A stretch of 64,000 nucleotides of DNA from Alphaproteobacteria bacterium. GTDB taxonomy: Bacteria > Myxococcota_A > UBA796 > UBA2385. The number at the start of each line of letters is the position of its first letter. Positions within the stretch are counted from its first letter, which is position 1. Below, piece after piece: positions 19,265 through 26,691 of this stretch. The notes under the pieces were generated by a model. The model was given only the letters and a program-made list of their open reading frames with translations. It made no database searches and was not told the origin of the DNA. A program made the position numbers and the translations under genes. The DNA lies in NCBI GenBank assembly GCA_020632755.1, contig JACKEY010000004.1, positions 903,501 to 967,500 on the forward strand. The letters run 5' to 3'.

Positions 19265-19738
19265 TCAGTCGTCGTCCTCGTCCCCGCCGCCTTCTCCGCC
19301 ACCACCGCCGCTGCCGACGCCGCTGCCGGTGGTGGTCGTGTTCCAGGTGCGCCCGTGGCAGTTGTAGCAGCTCGGTCCCGCGCTGCCGTTGAGGTTCCGG
19401 CTGCCCGCCGTGTCCGGCGAGTAGTCGTAGGACCCGTGGCAGCCCGCGGCGTCGCAGGACAGCTTGTCGGTCTCGGGCCAGTAGTCGTCGGGGCAGGTGA
19501 CGCCCAGGTCGTTGTCGTCGCGACACAGGAAGGGGTAGCGGTTGTCGCGACCGTGGGACACGCCTTCTTCGCGGATCGGGTGCTCGCGGCCGTTGAAGGA
19601 GCCACCTCCACCGCCGCTGCCGCTGCCGCTGCCGTAGTAGCCCTCGCCGGCCTCGCCGCCGCTGCCGAACGGGCCTCCACCTTCGTACTCGCAGGCCGTG
19701 ACCAGGGTCAGGGTCAGGACCATCCAGGGAACTCGCAT
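19265..19738 (-). CDS. Small lipoprotein with CxxCH heme-like motif
   Basis: 157 residues, with SD GAGGAGG upstream of ATG 19738. Signal MRVPWMVLTLTLVTAC gives a lipidated Cys followed by EYEGGGPFGSGG and a Gly/Ser linker. The middle holds LCRDDNDLGVTCPDDYWPETDKLSC, then CDAAGCHGS (CxxxxCH) and SCYNCHGRT (a canonical CxxCH). This pattern fits a small one- or two-heme c-type cytochrome, one of the sites having the unusual four-residue spacing. The C-terminus is Gly-rich and ends in EDDD. No cytochrome maturation or oxidoreductase genes lie beside it. Alternatively the Cys/His sets may bind zinc. The gene converges on the SGNH gene with 6 bases between stops. Confidence 0.75.
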   Translation of the reverse strand: MRVPWMVLTLTLVTACEYEGGGPFGSGGEAGEGYYGSGSGSGGGGGSFNGREHPIREEGVSHGRDNRYPFLCRDDNDLGVTCPDDYWPETDKLSCDAAGCHGSYDYSPDTAGSRNLNGSAGPSCYNCHGRTWNTTTTGSGVGSGGGGGEGGGDEDDD

Positions 19739-19919
19739 GCACGCCTCCTCGGTTGGGGTGCAGCCACGATCGTGGCGTTGCCCCGGGGCATGCATCGCGG
19801 CGCGCGGACAAAGCGTACGGGAGCGTACTGGACCGCCCGGTGCTCGCCGTGGACGCGCGCCCTGGACCCGCGCCGTGGACGCTCTGCCAGGGTGATATGC
19901 GACGGGGTCAGGAGGATGG

Positions 19920-20849
19920 ATGCCCGCCACAGGCCTGCTCGCGCTGATCGACGACATCACGGCGATCATGGACGACGTCGCCGTGCTGTCGAAGGTGGCC
20001 GCCCAGAAGACCGCGGGCATCGCCGGCGACGACCTGGCGGTGAACGCCGAGGGCCTGGTCGGCATCGAGCCCAGCCGCGAGCTGCCGATCGTCGGCAAGG
20101 TGGCGCTCGGCAGCCTGGTCAACAAGACCATCCTGGTGCCCGTCGCCCTGCTGCTCCCGACGGCGGCGATCACGCCGCTGTTGATGGTCGGCGGCACCTA
20201 CCTGTGCTTCGAGGGCTTCCACAAGGTGTGGGAGAAGGTGTCGCCCCACGACGACGCCGAAGAAGCGGCCGAGCACGCAGCGGTGGTCGCCGCGAACAAG
20301 GCCGGCCCGCAGAGCGTCGCCGAGCTGGAGCGCACGAAGGTCAAGCAGGCCATCGTGACGGACTTCGTGCTCTCCGCCGAGATCGTGGCCGTGGCCCTGG
20401 GCGCGGTGGTCGACGAGCCGATGGCGACCAAGGCCACCGTGCTGGCCCTGGTGGCCGCCCTGATGACCGTGGCGATCTACGGCATCGTGGGCTTGCTGGT
20501 GAAGCTCGACGACATCGGGCTGCACCTGCAGCGGCGCTCGGCCCCCGGCAGCTTCCAGCACCGGCTGGGCGGCGCGATCGTCGCGGGGGTGCCCTACCTG
20601 ATGAAGACCATCAGCGTGGTCGGGACCGCGGCGATGTTCCTGGTCGGTGGCGGCATCTTCGTGCATGGCATCCCCGGGGCCGAAGACGCGGTGCACCACT
20701 TCGTCGAGGGGCTCAGCCAGTCCGACCTGGTCCAGACGCTGGTCAGCAGCCTGGGCAGCCTGGCGCTCGGGGTCGTCGTCGGCGCGATCGCCACGGTGGT
20801 GTTCGGCGGCATCGGCCGGGCCTGGAAGGCAGTGCGCGGGCAGGGCTGA
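19920..20849 (+). CDS. yedI: DUF808 (YedI-type) inner-membrane protein
   Basis: 309 residues. The family is a conserved inner-membrane protein of unknown activity. Diagnostic strings are LLALIDDITAIMDDVAVLSKVAAQKTAGIAGDD (quoted here in parts: LLALIDDI, DDVAVLSKVA, KTAGIAGDDLAVNA), RELPIVGKVALGSLVNK, and GGTYLCFEGFHKVWEK. About six hydrophobic segments lie between residues 70 and 300. Two ATGs are possible: 19916 in another frame and 19920 in frame; 19920 reproduces the usual family N-terminus, and GGAGG lies just upstream. The gene is divergent from the small CxxCH lipoprotein, with 181 bases between starts. Its length matches the usual 300-310 residues. Confidence 0.9.
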   Translation: MPATGLLALIDDITAIMDDVAVLSKVAAQKTAGIAGDDLAVNAEGLVGIEPSRELPIVGKVALGSLVNKTILVPVALLLPTAAITPLLMVGGTYLCFEGFHKVWEKVSPHDDAEEAAEHAAVVAANKAGPQSVAELERTKVKQAIVTDFVLSAEIVAVALGAVVDEPMATKATVLALVAALMTVAIYGIVGLLVKLDDIGLHLQRRSAPGSFQHRLGGAIVAGVPYLMKTISVVGTAAMFLVGGGIFVHGIPGAEDAVHHFVEGLSQSDLVQTLVSSLGSLALGVVVGAIATVVFGGIGRAWKAVRGQG

Positions 20850-20877
20850 CGCCTGCGCGTGGTCCAGGCCCGTGGTT

Positions 20878-20883
20878 TAGGAT
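20878..20883 (+). promoter_or_regulatory. -10 box TAGGAT, six bases before GTG 20890
   Basis: TAGGAT ends exactly six bases before the start codon and no Shine-Dalgarno lies between, predicting a leaderless mRNA. No clear -35 is seen. Confidence 0.5.
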
Positions 20884-20889
20884 CGCGTC

Positions 20890-21648
20890 GTGGAATGGGT
20901 CATCCTGGCTGCTGTGGTCCTGGTCGTCGCTCTCGGCGGCTTGGGCCTCGCCCTGCGCACCGTGAAGAAGCGCGCCCCCGCGCCAGCGCCGCCGCCCGAA
21001 CCGGTCGAGCCCGAGCCCGTGGCGCCGCCCACCCGTCCCAAGCTGGCACCGGAGGAAGAGGTGGCCCGCGCCCTGGCCAGCCACCTCGAAGAAGCGCAGG
21101 AGACCTGGTTCCGCCGGCTGGAGCGGGAGTGCCCGGTCTGCGACGCCCTCGAGCTGCGCAGCGAGCGCAGCAACCCCCGCCCGCACGAAGACCGCGTGTT
21201 CGGGGGCGACCTGATCGACATCGCCTACGACTGCGGCAGCTGCGGCTGGCACTACGAGCGGCGCGGGGTCCTCGACCGCGACCAGCCCCATCCCGGCCAC
21301 TGGCGGGCCCTCGTCGGGCCGATGCGGGCGCCGCCGTCGGCCTGGACGCTGGGGGACGGCGAGGGCCGGCCGGTCGCCCGCCTGACGGTCGGCGGGGGCC
21401 TGCCCACGAAGTCCGACCTGCTCGTCGGGTCCCAGGATCGCATCCTGTCCGCCGCGCGCACGCTCATCGAGACGGCCATCCGCGTGGACGGCGCACCGCT
21501 GCCGCCGACCGCGCTGATCGCCGCCTGGCGCAAGGCGGTGAAGGACGCGCTGCCCTTCGGCGAGGTGCTGGACGTCGCGGTGCTCGAGGACGTCACCGAG
21601 CCGGAGCCGCCCCCCGAGTCCCGCGGGTCCCGGTTCGGACCCGACTAG
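20890..21648 (+). CDS. Membrane-anchored protein with zinc-ribbon-like CxxC pair
   Basis: 252 residues from GTG 20890, family not recognised. A single N-terminal membrane helix (about residues 2-22) is followed by a basic stop-transfer and a Pro/Glu linker (PAPAPPPEPVEPEPVAPP). A soluble domain follows. Around residues 80-120 are ECPVC and DCGSC, spaced about 35 residues, as in a zinc ribbon or knuckle. After that comes an alpha/beta region with no recognised motif (KSDLLVGSQDRILSAARTLIE). The start is supported by a -10 box exactly six bases upstream, which suggests a leaderless transcript. Its stop codon overlaps that of the convergent gene: the four bases CTAG at 21645-21648 serve both stops. 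Confidence 0.72.
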   Translation: MEWVILAAVVLVVALGGLGLALRTVKKRAPAPAPPPEPVEPEPVAPPTRPKLAPEEEVARALASHLEEAQETWFRRLERECPVCDALELRSERSNPRPHEDRVFGGDLIDIAYDCGSCGWHYERRGVLDRDQPHPGHWRALVGPMRAPPSAWTLGDGEGRPVARLTVGGGLPTKSDLLVGSQDRILSAARTLIETAIRVDGAPLPPTALIAAWRKAVKDALPFGEVLDVAVLEDVTEPEPPPESRGSRFGPD

Positions 21649-22412
21649 AGCGGCTCGCCGTGGACCACCGCCACGGCGTCCAGGTCGAAGCCGCCAGACG
21701 TCCCGTCGTAGCTGTTCTCGCCGGTGTCGCGGATGCGCACGAAGCGCGCCCGGGCGAGTCCCAGGTCGGCCAGGTCGAAGGCGTCGCCGCCGGCCACCGC
21801 GGGATCGGTGGCATCGAGCCCGTTGTCGCTGTTGGCCTCGACGGGGTTCACGCCGGCGCAGCCGGGGAAGCCTCCGGCTTCGTCGAGGGGGTCGCAGGCC
21901 CACTCGTACCAGGTCTCGCCGTCCTCGCTGACCGCGACGTGGCCGGTCTCGGGCCAGCCGGGGAAGGGGTTCTCGAACACCAGCAGGTCGGGCCCCTCGC
22001 CGTCGATCAACCCGATGTCGGTCAGGGCGAGCACGATCTCGCCGTCGCGGCCCAGGCTCAGGACGTCCAGCGAGCCGCCGGGCCGCCCCTCCGGACCGCC
22101 CAGGACGATGTCGGGCAGCCCCTCCTCGCCGAAGCCCGCGCCTTCCCCGGGGGAGAAGGACACGAGCTCGTCGGCGAAGGGATCCGGCCCGTCGGTGCCG
22201 CCGGAGTCAGCCCCGCCGTCGGTGTCGCCGTCGGTGTCGCCGTCGGTGTCGCCGTCCGTGGTCCCGCCGTCCCCGGCGTCCGTGCCGCTGCCGTCGCCGG
22301 CCCCGCTGTCCGACGCCACGTCGCCGCCCCCGGGAGTCCCGGTGTCGTCGTCGTCCTTGTCGCCGCAGCCCCACAGCAGGGGGCCCAGGATCAGCGCGAG
22401 CCGGCGGTCCAT
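21645..22412 (-). CDS. Lipoprotein with secreted beta-sandwich ('cell surface protein' type)
   Basis: 255 residues. The signal ends GPLLWGC and the mature protein begins C-GDKDDDD, then a Gly/Asp/Ser linker with three DGDT repeats. The globular part (about residues 85-255) has the recurring order GGSLDVLSLGRDGEIVLAL, LIDGEGPDLLVFENPF, VSEDGETWYEW.CD, GCAGVNPVEAN and GGDAFDLADLGL.RARFVRIRD. I recognise this as a discoidin-like surface protein family common in Myxococcota and Planctomycetes, without assigned function. The strings around VRIRDTGENSYDG could hold calcium. It follows the 22414-23037 gene by only one base and is surely in its operon. The stop codon (CTA on the plus strand) overlaps that of the convergent neighbour. 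Confidence 0.85.
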   Translation of the reverse strand: MDRRLALILGPLLWGCGDKDDDDTGTPGGGDVASDSGAGDGSGTDAGDGGTTDGDTDGDTDGDTDGGADSGGTDGPDPFADELVSFSPGEGAGFGEEGLPDIVLGGPEGRPGGSLDVLSLGRDGEIVLALTDIGLIDGEGPDLLVFENPFPGWPETGHVAVSEDGETWYEWACDPLDEAGGFPGCAGVNPVEANSDNGLDATDPAVAGGDAFDLADLGLARARFVRIRDTGENSYDGTSGGFDLDAVAVVHGEPL

Positions 22413-22413
22413 C

Positions 22414-23037
22414 TCAGCCCTCGTCCGCGATCAGCTGGGTCCAGCTGAAGTCGTACAGGCCGCAGCCGCTCGTGGCGGGGTCGCTGTCGTCCGAGCGCGT
22501 CGTGGCCAGGGCGTCGGCCTCGCTCTTGGCGGCGTAGGCGGTCTGGCAGAACCAGATGGCGCCGCTGCCGTCGACGGTCCAGTCGAAGCGGCTCCACAGG
22601 CCGGGGCTGTACTTGTTGGTGTCGGCGTTGTGGGCGATGGCGTAGTCGGCGTCGTTGTCGTAGGCGCTGATCTCGAAGATCGCCGTGCCGCCGTAGGACG
22701 TCCAGGTCTCGTTGCTGATGACGTGGTCGCTGTCCCACGAGTCGGTCCAGCTGCCGATCAGCTCGATGTCGTCGGTGGTGCCGCCGTCGGTGCCGCCGTC
22801 GGTGTCGCTGTCGGCGTCGGTGTCGGCGTCGGTGTCGGCGTCGGTGTCGCCGTCGGTGTCGGTGCCGCCGTCGGTGTCGGCGTCGGTGTCCGTCCCGCCG
22901 TCGGTGTCGGTGTCGGCGTCGGTGTCGTGGTCGGTGTGCTCGTGACCGGTGTCGTCGGCGGCGCCGGTGTCGTCCTTGTCGCCGCAGGCGAGCAGGCCCA
23001 GGCCGAGGGTGCCGAGCAGGTAGGGGAGGGTGCGCAT
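22414..23037 (-). CDS. Lipoprotein with very long Asp/Thr linker
   Basis: 207 residues, with AGGAG upstream of ATG 23037. Signal MRTLPYLLGTLGLGLLAC, mature C-GDKDDTG. From about residue 30 to 90 the protein is almost only Asp, Thr and Gly (DTD, DADTD, DTDGGT). It also has HEHTDHD, a small His cluster that may bind metal. The globular part of about 110 residues (IELIGSWTDSWDSDHVIS onward) has one late Cys pair (WFCQ, SGCG) and Trp-rich strands; I cannot assign a family. It is the first gene of a two-gene lipoprotein operon with 21645-22412, one base apart. The 420 bases upstream contain no gene. Confidence 0.82.
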   Translation of the reverse strand: MRTLPYLLGTLGLGLLACGDKDDTGAADDTGHEHTDHDTDADTDTDGGTDTDADTDGGTDTDGDTDADTDADTDADSDTDGGTDGGTTDDIELIGSWTDSWDSDHVISNETWTSYGGTAIFEISAYDNDADYAIAHNADTNKYSPGLWSRFDWTVDGSGAIWFCQTAYAAKSEADALATTRSDDSDPATSGCGLYDFSWTQLIADEG

Positions 23038-23459
23038 GGGGGACTCCTGTGGGCCGGGGGCCCGGTGCTGGGAAGGGGGATCCAGCGGGAGATCGGTCGT
23101 GCCATGCAGGTGCGAGACGTCCGGAAGCCGGGTCGTCCGCTGACGATGGTGCCGATCCTTCCTCCCGAAGGACATGAGCGACAGCATCGAGGCCGGTCTC
23201 CTGGCTGCTGGATCGTCCACCCTCGTTGCACCTTCCCGGAGCGTTCGCTCCAGTGGTCATGCAGGGGTGTCCCCAGTCACAGTGGCGGGGGCCGCGTCGG
23301 CTGCCCGGGTCCGAAGACCGGGTCCGACTTCCCGTTTCATCGCGACCTGGACGGTCGCGACACCTCGATGGCAGTGGTTCCTGAGAACGCAGGTCGAAAG
23401 AACGTGGCGCAGTCCTACACCGACCGCCGGCGGAGCGCAACGGGGGCAGCCGCGCTCCG
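23038..23459. other. Gene-poor interval of about 420 bp
   Basis: No open frame here has protein-like composition. It should hold the promoter of the 23037 lipoprotein operon and the end of the arsR-like gene. The one structured site is a perfect 8-bp inverted repeat TCGCGACC/GGTCGCGA at 23340-23360 with a 5-base spacer, which could be an operator or a weak terminator. Confidence 0.5.
23340..23360. promoter_or_regulatory. Perfect 8-bp inverted repeat
   Basis: TCGCGACC-tggac-GGTCGCGA, about 100 bases downstream of the arsR-like stop and 300 bases upstream of the 23037 lipoprotein start. Its role, as operator or terminator, is not decided by the sequence. Confidence 0.35.
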
Positions 23460-23792
23460 TCAGCCCTCTTCTTCTCCCGCGTGGGCGAGGGTGTCCTCGA
23501 CGATCGCGCCGACGTGGGCGTCGTGCAGGGCGTAGCTCACGCGGCGGCCCTCGCGGTGGGCGACCACCAGGCGCGCGTCGCGCAGCAGTCGCAGGTGGTG
23601 GGACAGCGCACTCTGCTCGACGCCCAGCTCGTCGCACAGCAGGCCGACGTGGGCCGGCCCGTCCCGGTGCAGGCGGGCCAGCACGGCCAGCCGCACCGGG
23701 TGGGCCATGCACGACAGCAAGGCCACGGCTCGATCCAGGGCGGGGTCGCCGGCGGCTCCAGGCCCCCCGGGCTCCGACAGCTCGGCGGGCAT
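23460..23792 (-). CDS. ArsR/SmtB-family metal-sensing repressor
   Basis: 110 residues. Winged-helix repressor with helix-turn-helix LCDELGVEQSALSHHLRLLRDARLV (in parts: LCDELGVEQ, SALSHHLRLL). The alpha5 metal site is complete: D91-x-H93-x10-H104-x2-E107, matching the D104/H106/H117/E120 zinc site of SmtB. The N-terminal alpha3N cysteine box of cadmium/lead sensors is absent (only C28 and C53 remain). A Zn, Co or Ni sensor is therefore favoured. Its start overlaps the stop of the CDF exporter by one base (TGATG), so it is the second gene of an exporter-repressor operon. It probably represses that operon from the palindrome at 24780-24793. Order exporter then repressor is unusual but not rare. 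Confidence 0.9.
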   Translation of the reverse strand: MPAELSEPGGPGAAGDPALDRAVALLSCMAHPVRLAVLARLHRDGPAHVGLLCDELGVEQSALSHHLRLLRDARLVVAHREGRRVSYALHDAHVGAIVEDTLAHAGEEEG

Positions 23793-24736
23793 CAGGCCGC
23801 CGCCGGATCGGGGGCCCCGGAACAGCCGCCGTGGCCGGCGTGGGCGCCCGGATCGAGCCCGGCCGGCACCAGCTGCAGGGTGCAGTGGCCGATGCCGCCG
23901 TCGGCCAGGGCGTCGGCCACCTGGTGGCGGATCTCGGTGGCGGCGGCGAGGTCGGCGGTCTCGACCACCAGATCGCCGGTCAGCACGTGGCTGTCGCCTT
24001 CCTGGGACCAGACGTGCACGTGGCGCAGGGCCACGACGCCGGGGATGGCCCGGGCGCGGTCCCGCAGCTCGCCCAGGTCCACGCCCTCGGGCACGGCCTG
24101 CAGGAAGACGGCGATGGTGCGCCGCAGGTTGCCGACGGCGTTCCACAGCACCCAGCAGGTGATGCCGACCGCGAGCAGCGGGTCCAGCACGGGCAGGTCC
24201 ACGAACAGCATCACGACGCTGACGATCAGCACGGCGACCCAGCCGAGCACGTCCTCGAGCAGGTGCAGCATCACGACCCGCTCGTTCAGGCTGCCGCCGC
24301 CGCGCACCCGCAGCACCGCGGCGCCGTTGACCAGCACACCCAGGACCGCCAGCCCCAGCATGCCCTGGGCGTTGGGGGTGCCCGGCGTCCACAGCCGGGG
24401 CACGGACTCGATCAGGACCAGCGCCCCGCCGATCACCAGCACCATGGCGTTGACGAAGGCCCCGACCAGCGACAGGCGCCGCAGGCCGTAGCTGAAGGTC
24501 GACGACGGCCCCTTGCCGGACAGGCCCTGCATGCCCCAGGCGAAGGCCAGGGCCAGGCTGTCGCCCAGGTCGTGCACCGCATCGGCGGCGATCGCGGCGC
24601 TTCCGGTCCACCAGGCCCCGACCAGCTCGACCAGCGTGAAGCCCAGGTTGAGGGCGAAGGCCAGGCCCAGGTTGCGGCTGGCGTGGTCGCCGTGGCCGTG
24701 GGCGTGCGCGTGGCCGTGGGAGTGACTGTGGCTCAT
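23792..24736 (-). CDS. CDF-family cation (zinc) efflux protein
   Basis: 314 residues. The N-terminus is His-rich (SHSHSHGHAHAHGHGDH), then six membrane helices. TM2 has HDLGD (in DAVHDLGDSLALAF) and TM5 has HLLED, giving the His-Asp/His-Asp tetrad of zinc-type CDF exporters such as ZitB. A cytoplasmic domain of about 85 residues contains HVHVWSQEGDSHVLTGDLVV, the ferredoxin-like CDF C-terminal domain with metal-binding His residues. The C-terminus has GHCTLQL and GHGGCSGA. It uses a proton gradient to export Zn2+ (possibly Co2+ or Cd2+) from the cytoplasm. It is followed by an SmtB-type repressor, and its promoter is overlapped by a palindrome, so metal-induced derepression is expected. Confidence 0.93.
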   Translation of the reverse strand: MSHSHSHGHAHAHGHGDHASRNLGLAFALNLGFTLVELVGAWWTGSAAIAADAVHDLGDSLALAFAWGMQGLSGKGPSSTFSYGLRRLSLVGAFVNAMVLVIGGALVLIESVPRLWTPGTPNAQGMLGLAVLGVLVNGAAVLRVRGGGSLNERVVMLHLLEDVLGWVAVLIVSVVMLFVDLPVLDPLLAVGITCWVLWNAVGNLRRTIAVFLQAVPEGVDLGELRDRARAIPGVVALRHVHVWSQEGDSHVLTGDLVVETADLAAATEIRHQVADALADGGIGHCTLQLVPAGLDPGAHAGHGGCSGAPDPAAA

Positions 24737-24779
24737 GGAGGAGGCGCCCGTCCCGAGGAGGAGGTTGGCATGATGAGCC

Positions 24780-24793
24780 CATCATATGATGGC
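24780..24793. promoter_or_regulatory. Palindromic operator overlapping the CDF promoter
   Basis: CCATCATATGATGG is a perfect 14-bp palindrome covering the -10 of the CDF-SmtB operon. The extra ATGATG at 24769-24774 and TCATGTG at 24799-24805 add half-site-like copies. This is the placement expected for an ArsR/SmtB operator. Confidence 0.7.
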
Positions 24794-24809
24794 GGCTTCA
24801 TGTGTCAAC
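24782..24809 (-). promoter_or_regulatory. Sigma70 promoter of the CDF-SmtB operon
   Basis: -35 TTGACA (6/6) at 24809-24804, spacer 16 bases, -10 TATGAT (5/6) at 24787-24782, 45 bases before ATG 24736. It is the clearest sigma70 promoter in the window. Confidence 0.78.
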
Positions 24810-26691
24810 CCTCGGAGGGCGCATCCGGGTCGTAGGCGCAGCGGAAGCCGTGCAAGGGGCTCGCATCGCCGGGCAGGGCGTGCCGGCGGAAGGTCGGTCG
24901 AAGCACGTCCGGCCCCGAGCTGAACCCGCCCCCGCGCAGCACGTAGCGGGTGACGGGCTTCTGGAAGACCCGCCGGCGGGTCGGGTAGCGCGAGCTGGTC
25001 CACTCCCAGGCGTTGCCCGCCAGGTCCTCCACCCCGTAGGCCGAGGCGCCGGCGCGGTGGGCGCCGACCGGGCTCGTCGTCGCTCCGCAGCCCTCGAAGG
25101 CCGCGCGGTCGCAGTCGGGGGCCTCCTCGCCCCAGGGCCACCGCCGCTTGTCCGTGCGATCGGTCGCGCCGGGGCCCCAGGTGGCGGCGGCCTCCCACTC
25201 CTCCTCGGTCGGGAGGCGCCCTCCCTGATGCGCGCAGAAGGCCGCGGCCTGGCCCCAGTCGACGCCGACGATCGGCTGCTCCTCGCCCGTCAGACCCTTC
25301 CACTCCTCGGCGTCCTGCTGGCCCTCCCACGCCGGCGGGGTGCAGGCACCCTCCTCCACACAGGCCAGGAAGGCGCGGCTGGACACCTCGGTCCGGTCGA
25401 TCTCGAAGGCGGCCAGGTCCACCTGTCGGGCCGGACCCTCGTCCTGCCGGCCGTCGCCCCACACATCGCCGTGCCAGGCGGTGGTCGCCGGGATGCGCAC
25501 CCGGGCGGGTCCGTTGGCCGCAGGGCCGCGGACCAGCAGGGACGCGAGGCCGCCCACCGCCAGGACGGCGACGACGCCGACGGCGGCCACGGCCACCAGG
25601 GCGCCGAGCCGCGGGCCGGTGCTGTGGGTCGAGATCGAAGACAGCGGTTCGGCGGCAGGCGCCATCGCCGCCGGGGCCCCGGGGTGGGGGAGGTCGTCGG
25701 GAACGGCCGTGAGGCCCGGGCCTGTCGCAGGGGAGGGGAGCGTGGCGGCAGCAGGCTGCTCTCCCCCCTCCGCGGCCGCGCGCAGGGCGGCGGCGAAGGA
25801 GGCGGCGTCGGGGAAGCGGTCCTCGGCCCGGGGAGCCAGCCCGCGCGCGATCACGGCGGCGACGGCGGCGGGGCACGCGGGCGCGACCGTGTCCAGGGGC
25901 GGGAAGCGCCCGGCGAGGGGGGCCTCGATGGCGTCCACGCCCTCGGTCGGGAAGGGCGGCCGGCCGGCGATCGCCGTGTAGACCAGGGCGGCCAGCCCGA
26001 AGACGTCGGCGCGGGCGTCCACGCTGGCGGCATCGGCCCACTGCTCGGGGGCCATGTAGCCGGGGGTGCCCATCGCCACGTGATCGCGGGTGCCGCCCTT
26101 GCGCGCCGCCGCCGCGTGCCGGCCCTCGGCCATGACCTTGGCGATGCCGAAGTCGGTGACCTTGGCCACGGGCGGGGGGCCGGGCACCACCAGCACGTTG
26201 TCGGGCTTGAGGTCCCGGTGCAGCACGCCCTGGGCGTGGGCGGCCGCGACGGCGTCGGCGACCGGCTGCAGCAGCGCCAGGGCGTCTCCCGGCGGCAGCG
26301 GGCCCTGCGCCAGGACGGCCGTCAGCGACGGGCCCTCGACCAGCTCCTGGATCAGGCAGGGGCAGCCGTCCAGCGGCAGCACGTCGGTGACGGCCACGAT
26401 GTGGGGGTGGCGCAGGCCGGCCTGGACCCGCCCCTCCTGCAGGAAGCGGTCGCGCAGCGACGGCCGGGCGCGGGTCAACAGCTTCAGCGCGTGCTCGGTG
26501 CCGAGCAGCGTGTGGCGGACCCGGTAGACCTCGGCCGTGGCGCCTTCGCCGAGCAGCGCCACGATCTCGTAGCGCTCGACGATGTCGCCGGGGCTGAGCG
26601 AGGGGGCGGGCGACCCGCCCGGGTCGTCGCCGGGCGGGTCCGCGGGCGGGGGCCCGCTGCTCAAGCGCCGGCCTCGCAGTTGATCATCCAC
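24805..26691 (-). CDS. Ser/Thr kinase fused to an FGE-sulfatase domain
   Basis: 628 residues. The Hanks-type kinase domain (about residues 36-300) has P-loop GEGATAEVYRV, the Lys in HALKLL, catalytic HRDLKPDN, DFGIAK and GTPGYMAPEQ. A Pro/Ala juxtamembrane region leads to one membrane helix (about 375-397). The extracytoplasmic part (about 410-620) is a formylglycine-generating-enzyme/SUMF1-type domain: FEIDRTEVSSRAFLACV, RLPTEEEWEAA, WPWGEEAPDC, VEDLAGNAWEWTSS, VLRGGGFSS and HGFRCAY. Only one of the two catalytic Cys of true FGE is visible, so this is probably a binding module, as in Pkn1-type kinases. It likely senses an external ligand and phosphorylates cytosolic targets. The start at 26691 overlaps the VOC gene by 31 bases; a later start is possible. 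Confidence 0.88.
   Translation of the reverse strand: MDDQLRGRRLSSGPPPADPPGDDPGGSPAPSLSPGDIVERYEIVALLGEGATAEVYRVRHTLLGTEHALKLLTRARPSLRDRFLQEGRVQAGLRHPHIVAVTDVLPLDGCPCLIQELVEGPSLTAVLAQGPLPPGDALALLQPVADAVAAAHAQGVLHRDLKPDNVLVVPGPPPVAKVTDFGIAKVMAEGRHAAAARKGGTRDHVAMGTPGYMAPEQWADAASVDARADVFGLAALVYTAIAGRPPFPTEGVDAIEAPLAGRFPPLDTVAPACPAAVAAVIARGLAPRAEDRFPDAASFAAALRAAAEGGEQPAAATLPSPATGPGLTAVPDDLPHPGAPAAMAPAAEPLSSISTHSTGPRLGALVAVAAVGVVAVLAVGGLASLLVRGPAANGPARVRIPATTAWHGDVWGDGRQDEGPARQVDLAAFEIDRTEVSSRAFLACVEEGACTPPAWEGQQDAEEWKGLTGEEQPIVGVDWGQAAAFCAHQGGRLPTEEEWEAAATWGPGATDRTDKRRWPWGEEAPDCDRAAFEGCGATTSPVGAHRAGASAYGVEDLAGNAWEWTSSRYPTRRRVFQKPVTRYVLRGGGFSSGPDVLRPTFRRHALPGDASPLHGFRCAYDPDAPSEG

Noticed and set aside
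24805..26691. Catalytic formylglycine-generating enzyme activity
   Set aside because: Only one Cys (HGFRC) is in the usual place; the redox partner is not visible, so the domain is more likely a binding module.
26661..26691. Frameshift fusion of the VOC protein and the kinase
   Set aside because: The 31-base overlap leaves both proteins with complete domains and a plausible start each, so overlap or a later kinase start is simpler.
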